9,785 nt of DNA, taken from PALSA-607 sp036510735. GTDB lineage: Bacteria; Actinomycetota; Actinomycetes; Acidothermales; Acidothermaceae. Position numbers and translations under genes: made by a program. The notes under the pieces are model-generated. The model was not told where the DNA came from. It made no database searches and was given only the letters and a program-made list of their open reading frames with translations. Positions 6,640 to 9,785 of the stretch are shown one piece after another (the first letter of the stretch is position 1; each line of letters starts with the position of its first letter). The stretch spans positions 1 to 9,785 of the forward strand of contig DATCDK010000153.1 of assembly GCA_036510735.1 (NCBI GenBank), in the 5' to 3' direction.

Positions 6640-6651
6640 GGCCAAGATTCG
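6640..6651 (-). repeat. 12-bp motif shared with the two-component promoter region (copy 2)
   Basis: Read on the minus strand this is CGAATCTTGGCC, identical to 2460-2471. It sits about 25-36 bases upstream of the peptidase start codon, where the -35 element would be, so a protein bound here would probably affect RNA polymerase binding. This copy is not part of a palindrome. Confidence 0.35.
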
Positions 6652-6684
6652 ATCTCGCCCACGCCGCGCGGCATGAATAGCTGG

Positions 6685-6706
6685 CGCCGGGACGGTCCGA
6701 CCGGCG
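6685..6706. repeat. Nested inverted repeats between the peptidase and HNH genes
   Basis: CGCCGG (6685-6690) and CCGGCG (6701-6706) are complementary around a 10-base loop; an alternative palindrome CGGTC-C-GACCG occupies 6693-6703. An 8-bp palindrome TCACGTGA follows at 6713-6720. These could be operator half-sites or a small hairpin. GC-rich DNA makes such pairings common, so weight is low. No T-run follows, so it is not a convincing terminator. Confidence 0.25.
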
Positions 6707-6726
6707 AGACTGTCACGTGAGCGGTA

Positions 6727-6765
6727 CTTGTCGAGCAGAGCTGGCAGTGCTTGCCGGGCAGAGCT
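6727..6765. repeat. 16-bp direct repeat upstream of the HNH gene
   Basis: CTTGTCGAGCAGAGCT (6727-6742) and CTTGCCGGGCAGAGCT (6750-6765) match at 14 of 16 positions with a 23-bp period. The pair lies 28-66 bases before the HNH start codon, in the expected promoter or leader zone. It is not the actinobacterial LexA box as I know it. It may be a tandem operator or a local duplication. Confidence 0.5.
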
Positions 6766-6779
6766 AAAGGACAGGCGGC

Positions 6780-6787
6780 GGAGGAGG
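6780..6787 (+). promoter_or_regulatory. Strong ribosome binding site fixing the HNH gene start
   Basis: GGAGGAGG lies 5 bases before the GTG at 6793. It supports that GTG over the in-frame ATG at 6751, which has no such site and would add 14 residues. It contrasts with three neighbouring genes that lack ribosome sites and look leaderless. Confidence 0.75.
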
Positions 6788-6792
6788 GCGGC

Positions 6793-7323
6793 GTGGCTTA
6801 CGCGCTGGTTCTCAACGCGACGTACGAACCGATCGGCGTCGTGCCCGACCGTCGTGCCCTGCTGCTGGTGCTCGCTGCCAAGGCCATCTCGCTCGAGGCC
6901 GGCGACGTTGTCGTGCACAGCGCGGCCGCGGCGGTCTCGGTGCCGGCCGTGGTCAAGCTCACCAGGTTCGTGAAAATCCCCTACCGCAACGTGGTTCCCC
7001 TGACCCGTCGCGGGGTGTTCTTGCGCGACGGCGGGCGATGCGCGTACTGCGAAGCGCCGGCGACCAGCCTTGATCACGTCGTGCCGCGCAGCCGTGGCGG
7101 AACGCACACCTGGGACAACGTCGTGTCGTGCTGTCGACGGTGCAACCACGTCAAGGCCGACCGCACGGTGACCGAGCTCGGCTGGCGGCTTCGCCGCGCG
7201 CCGCGCGCGCCCAGCGGGATCGCGTGGCGGATCCTCGGCACCGGGCGCAGCGATCCGAAGTGGATCCCCTACCTCGACGGCGACGGCTTCGGGTGGGCGG
7301 TCGACCAGTCGGCGAGCGCGTGA
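6793..7323 (+). CDS. HNH endonuclease family protein
   Basis: This 176-residue protein belongs to a type common in actinobacterial chromosomes. The N-terminal half (YALVLNATYEPIGV at 3-16, then an Ala/Val-rich region) is the conserved lead-in of this group. The HNH domain spans about 73-124: CAYC (83-86) and CCRRC (113-117) supply zinc-binding Cys pairs, Asp94-His95 is the first H of the motif, Asn109 is the central N, and Asn118/His119 end it. Nuclease activity on DNA is the family expectation, but the biological role of these stand-alone proteins is not established to my knowledge. The start is chosen from the strong ribosome site. The TGA stop overlaps the GTG start of the methyltransferase gene (GTGA), so both are made together. 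A 16-bp repeat pair lies in the upstream region. Confidence 0.9.
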   Translation: MAYALVLNATYEPIGVVPDRRALLLVLAAKAISLEAGDVVVHSAAAAVSVPAVVKLTRFVKIPYRNVVPLTRRGVFLRDGGRCAYCEAPATSLDHVVPRSRGGTHTWDNVVSCCRRCNHVKADRTVTELGWRLRRAPRAPSGIAWRILGTGRSDPKWIPYLDGDGFGWAVDQSASA

Positions 7324-8048
7324 GTCCGACCAGCGACAGCACCGGTACCGGCCCTGGTGTGATCGCCCCGGACGGCTGCGCTGTGGATTTCTACGCCATG
7401 ATGCCCGCGCGCGACGAGCCGGCGATCATCGACGGTGCGGGGCCGCCCAACGCCTCGATCCTTGAGCTGGGGTGTGGCGCCGGTCGGGTAACGCACCCGT
7501 TGATTGCGCTCGGCCACAGCGTCGTCGCTGTCGACGAGTCGCCCGAGATGCTCGCCCACGTTCGTGGCGCCCGCACGGTGGTGTCGCGCATCGAAGACCT
7601 CGACCTCGCGATGCGTTTCGACGTGGTCGTGTTGTCGTCTCACCTGGTCAACGTGCCGGACGACGACCAGCGTCAGGCCTTCCTGGCAACCTGCGCACGT
7701 CACGTTCTCGAGATGGGTTGTGTCGTGGTCCAACGGCATCCCGTCAGCTGGTTCGACACGTTGGAGCCGTCGAGGCGTTCCAGGTCGGCCGGCGACGGCG
7801 GCGACGCCGTGACGTTCATCCTCGACGGCATCTCACACCCGGCGCCGGATCTGGTCGCGGCGACCGTGGAGTACCTCGTCGGCGATCGGCGATGGACGCA
7901 GACGTTCGTCGCGCGCCGGCTCGACGACGAACGGCTACGTGCGGCGCTGGCTACAGCGGGTCTCCGTCTCGACGACGGATATCTGACCGACGACGGAGGC
8001 TGGGTGCGGGCCCGGCCAGTGGCGTCGATGGGTGCGGGCGGCAGCTGA
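7320..8048 (+). CDS. Class I SAM-dependent methyltransferase
   Basis: This 242-residue protein has a Rossmann-type methyltransferase core. Motif I is ILELGCGAGRV (47-57), the acidic residue binding the SAM ribose is Asp72 (VVAVDESPEML), an acidic pair follows in SRIEDLDL (89-96), and the motif IV position is FDVVVLSSHLVNVP (100-113). The post-core region has beta strands expected of the fold (VVVQRHPVSWF). There is no DPPY/NPPY motif or target-recognition domain, so DNA methylation is unlikely; a small molecule or unknown acceptor is more probable. The GTG at 7320 is favoured over the internal ATG at 7398 because residues before 27 (PDGCAVDFY) look like the conserved lead-in of relatives. It overlaps the HNH stop as GTGA. 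Substrate unknown. Confidence 0.88.
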   Translation: MSPTSDSTGTGPGVIAPDGCAVDFYAMMPARDEPAIIDGAGPPNASILELGCGAGRVTHPLIALGHSVVAVDESPEMLAHVRGARTVVSRIEDLDLAMRFDVVVLSSHLVNVPDDDQRQAFLATCARHVLEMGCVVVQRHPVSWFDTLEPSRRSRSAGDGGDAVTFILDGISHPAPDLVAATVEYLVGDRRWTQTFVARRLDDERLRAALATAGLRLDDGYLTDDGGWVRARPVASMGAGGS

Positions 8049-8070
8049 CGGTAGCTCACCAGGGCACGCG

Positions 8071-8076
8071 TACGCT
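8071..8076 (+). promoter_or_regulatory. -10 box for a probable leaderless amidase transcript
   Basis: TACGCT fits TANNNT and ends 6 bases before the ATG at 8083; there is no Shine-Dalgarno sequence. The amidase-malQ pair would thus have its own promoter within the 34-bp gap after the methyltransferase stop. No clear -35 box is seen. Confidence 0.5.
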
Positions 8077-8082
8077 CCGGGC

Positions 8083-9504
8083 ATGGCCGCGTTGCACGAT
8101 CTTTCTGCGCTCGAACAGGCTGCTGCTGTGCGGCATCGCGAGGTGTCGCCGTCCGAGCTCGTCGAGCATTACCTCGACCGCATCGCGACCTGGTCGGACA
8201 CCGTGGGCGCCTACGTCACGGTGACCGCAGAGCTCGCCCGCGAGCAGGCCAGACAGGCTGAACAGACGCTGCGAGAGGCCGACGCGAACGACCTGCCGCG
8301 ACTCCTCGGCGTCCCGATTGCGATCAAAGACCTGACGGATGTCGCTGGCATCCGTTGCACGCTTGGCTCTGCCGCTTTCGCCGACCGGGTGGCGACCGTC
8401 GACGCCCATGTCGTCACGTTGCTCCGCAGGGCCGGCACGGTGATCCTCGGCAAGTCCAACGCCGCCGAGTTCGGCGCGCCCTGCTACACCGAGCCGGACG
8501 TCGCGCCACCTGCGCGCACGCCGTGGGATTTGTCGAGGTCGGCGGGTGGCTCGAGCGGTGGTGCGGGTGCGGCCGTCGCGGCTGGGCTGGCGCCGTTCGC
8601 GCAGGGCAACGACGGCGGCGGCTCGGTGAGGATCCCCGCGAGCGTCTGCGGTCTCGTCGGGCTCAAGGTGAGCCGCGGCCGGGTCAGCAACGGCCCGATT
8701 TCCGGTGACGTCAGCGGTCTTGCCTGGCACGGCCCCCTGACGCGCACGGTGCGGGACGCGGCCGCTTGGCTCGACGCGACCGCGGTGCCGATGCCGGGCG
8801 ACCCGCACTGGGCACCGCCGCTGCCCGCTGGCCAGACGTTCCTCGCAGCCGTCGACCGCGGACCACGGCAGCTGCGGATCGCGCGCTACGCCGATCCGGT
8901 CATCGTCGACGAGCCCGTCGATCCGAACTGCCTGGCGGCCTACGACGACGCGACGAAGTTGCTGCTCGAGCTTGGCCATCGCGTCGATGACGTGCCCGCG
9001 CCGTCCGGGGCAGTCGTTCCTGCTTTCGAAACGGTGTGGTCGGTCTTGTCGACGTTGACTCCGGTTCCGGTTGCAGATGAGGCGAAGCTGCGGCCGCTGA
9101 CCCGATGGCTGCGAGAGCGGGGCGGCAAGGCGACCGGCCACGAATACGCGCTCGCGATGGCGACGCTGCAGGCCGCAGCGCGCCGGATCCTGGTCGACCT
9201 TCTCGAGTACGACGCGGTGCTGACGCCGACGCTGGCGATGCCGCCAGTCGCCGTCGGTGCCTTGCGCGACGACGCCGACCCGGCCCGCGACTTCGACAAC
9301 CAGAAGCGGTTCACGCCGTTCACGTCGGTCGCCAATCTGACCGGGCAGCCCGCGATCACGTTGCCGCTCGGCGTCACGCCGACGGGGCTGCCGATCGGTG
9401 TGATGCTCGCCGGGCGCCCAGCAGGCGAAGCGGCATTGCTCGGGCTCGCGGGTCAGCTGGAAGCTGCCCGGCCCTGGTTCGACCGGCATCCGGAGTGCTG
9501 GTGA
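8083..9504 (+). CDS. Amidase-signature family hydrolase
   Basis: This 473-residue enzyme shows the full amidase signature. The catalytic triad Lys-cisSer-Ser is Lys82 (PIAIKDL), Ser157 (AGGSSGG) and Ser181 (GGGSVRIPA); spacings of 75 and 24 residues equal those of fatty acid amide hydrolase (142/217/241). The pattern continues as VCGLVGLKVSRGRVS. C-terminal motifs include YDAVLTPTLAMPP and a late NLTGQPAITLPLG typical of the family. It hydrolyses an amide bond, releasing ammonia or an amine; the substrate cannot be told. It is not clearly GatA, since no GatB or GatC lies nearby. The ATG at 8083 fits the family N-terminus (LSALEQAAAVRHREVSPSEL) and the -10 box; the in-frame ATG at 8032 lies inside the upstream gene. 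No signal peptide is seen. Its stop overlaps the malQ start. Confidence 0.93.
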   Translation: MAALHDLSALEQAAAVRHREVSPSELVEHYLDRIATWSDTVGAYVTVTAELAREQARQAEQTLREADANDLPRLLGVPIAIKDLTDVAGIRCTLGSAAFADRVATVDAHVVTLLRRAGTVILGKSNAAEFGAPCYTEPDVAPPARTPWDLSRSAGGSSGGAGAAVAAGLAPFAQGNDGGGSVRIPASVCGLVGLKVSRGRVSNGPISGDVSGLAWHGPLTRTVRDAAAWLDATAVPMPGDPHWAPPLPAGQTFLAAVDRGPRQLRIARYADPVIVDEPVDPNCLAAYDDATKLLLELGHRVDDVPAPSGAVVPAFETVWSVLSTLTPVPVADEAKLRPLTRWLRERGGKATGHEYALAMATLQAAARRILVDLLEYDAVLTPTLAMPPVAVGALRDDADPARDFDNQKRFTPFTSVANLTGQPAITLPLGVTPTGLPIGVMLAGRPAGEAALLGLAGQLEAARPWFDRHPECW

Positions 9505-9785
9505 CGTCTCTCGATCCGGTCCTCGCCGACCTCGCGGCAGCCCATGGCGTTGCCGCTTTCTTTCACGACTGGCGTGGCGGTGAACGGCACGTATCGGAGC
9601 CGGCTGTCGTGTCGGTGCTCGCGGCGCTCGGCGTCGATGCGAGCACACCCGACGCGGCCCGCGAAGCGCTCGCCCGCGCACGCGACGGCCAGTGGCGCGA
9701 CATGCTCCCGAGCTACCTGGTCGTGCGCGGCGGTGCAACGGCGCGGGTCGCCGTACACGTGCCGCATGGTGATACGGTGACGGTT
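9501..9785 (+). CDS. malQ: 4-alpha-glucanotransferase (amylomaltase), N-terminal 95 codons only
   Basis: The gene begins at GTG 9501, overlapping the amidase TGA as GTGA, with GGAG (9492-9495) as ribosome site 5 bases upstream. It continues past the right edge. The visible residues match the N-terminal region of long, actinobacterial-type MalQ: a helical start (LADLAAAHGVA), FHDWRGGERHVSEP (21-34), VLAALGVDA (39-47), and a beta-sandwich beginning SYLVVRGG (71-78) and VAVHVPHGD (83-91). MalQ transfers alpha-1,4-glucan segments between maltodextrins in the cytoplasm and belongs to maltodextrin and glycogen metabolism. The catalytic domain (GH77) is outside the window, so the call rests on the N-terminal match alone. 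Confidence 0.85.
   Translation, partial: MTSLDPVLADLAAAHGVAAFFHDWRGGERHVSEPAVVSVLAALGVDASTPDAAREALARARDGQWRDMLPSYLVVRGGATARVAVHVPHGDTVTV

Noticed and set aside
6625..7149. 174-codon minus-strand open frame opposite the HNH gene
   Set aside because: It is antisense to the HNH domain with its Cys pairs and strong ribosome site; no domain or start signal of its own is seen.
6793..8048. HNH nuclease plus methyltransferase as a restriction-modification system
   Set aside because: The methyltransferase lacks the DPPY/NPPY or PCQ-type catalytic motifs and a DNA-recognition domain, and its motif IV region (LSSHLVNVP) looks like a small-molecule enzyme. The HNH protein is of the stand-alone actinobacterial type.
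8056..9738. 560-codon open frame on the minus strand across the amidase and malQ start
   Set aside because: It is antisense to the amidase, whose catalytic triad and family motifs are intact, and it spans a gene boundary. Its product is Arg-rich with no recognisable motif, as expected from the antisense of GC-rich coding DNA.

Overview
The window is GC-rich chromosomal DNA from an actinobacterium (Actinomycetota). The signs are heavy G/C third positions, frequent GTG starts, GTGA stop/start overlaps, TANNNT -10 boxes a few bases before start codons (leaderless mRNAs), and family members of clearly actinobacterial flavour. I cannot name the genus. I see no transposase, phage gene, CRISPR array, rRNA or tRNA, and no gene-free stretch longer than about 180 bases. 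The content is mostly ordinary housekeeping and accessory metabolism. The second-look signals are mainly in the promoter regions and in one unrecognised membrane protein.

Layout. Positions 1-1382 (minus) hold a sugar-catabolic pair: a GH4 NAD-dependent 6-phospho-glycosidase, then a translationally coupled BadF/BadG-type sugar kinase cut by the window edge. A TTGACA-N18-TAGCGT promoter and a structured leader precede the pair. Positions 1480-2400 (minus) encode an unrecognised single-pass membrane protein with a long Pro/Thr/Ser-rich outer region. It is divergent from a two-component pair: an OmpR/PhoB-type response regulator (2516-3208) and its HAMP histidine kinase (3220-4512). The 115-bp divergent region carries a 10-bp-period direct repeat that could be the regulator's own site.

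Positions 4519-6615 (minus) encode an S9A prolyl-oligopeptidase-type serine peptidase, convergent with the kinase gene (6-bp gap) and divergent from the next unit. Positions 6793-8048 (plus) are an HNH-endonuclease gene coupled by GTGA to a small class I SAM methyltransferase. Positions 8083-9785 (plus) are an amidase-signature hydrolase coupled by GTGA to the start of malQ (4-alpha-glucanotransferase), which runs off the right edge.

How the parts may work together. The two ends concern carbohydrate use: phosphorylated beta-glycoside or amino-sugar cleavage on the left and maltodextrin metabolism on the right. The centre is a signalling cassette in which the divergent membrane protein is a natural candidate target or accessory of the two-component system. 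A 12-bp sequence occurs both in the two-component promoter region and in the peptidase promoter region, which might link them. I found no convincing new multi-gene system; the best candidates are the membrane protein plus two-component cassette and the regulatory repeats.
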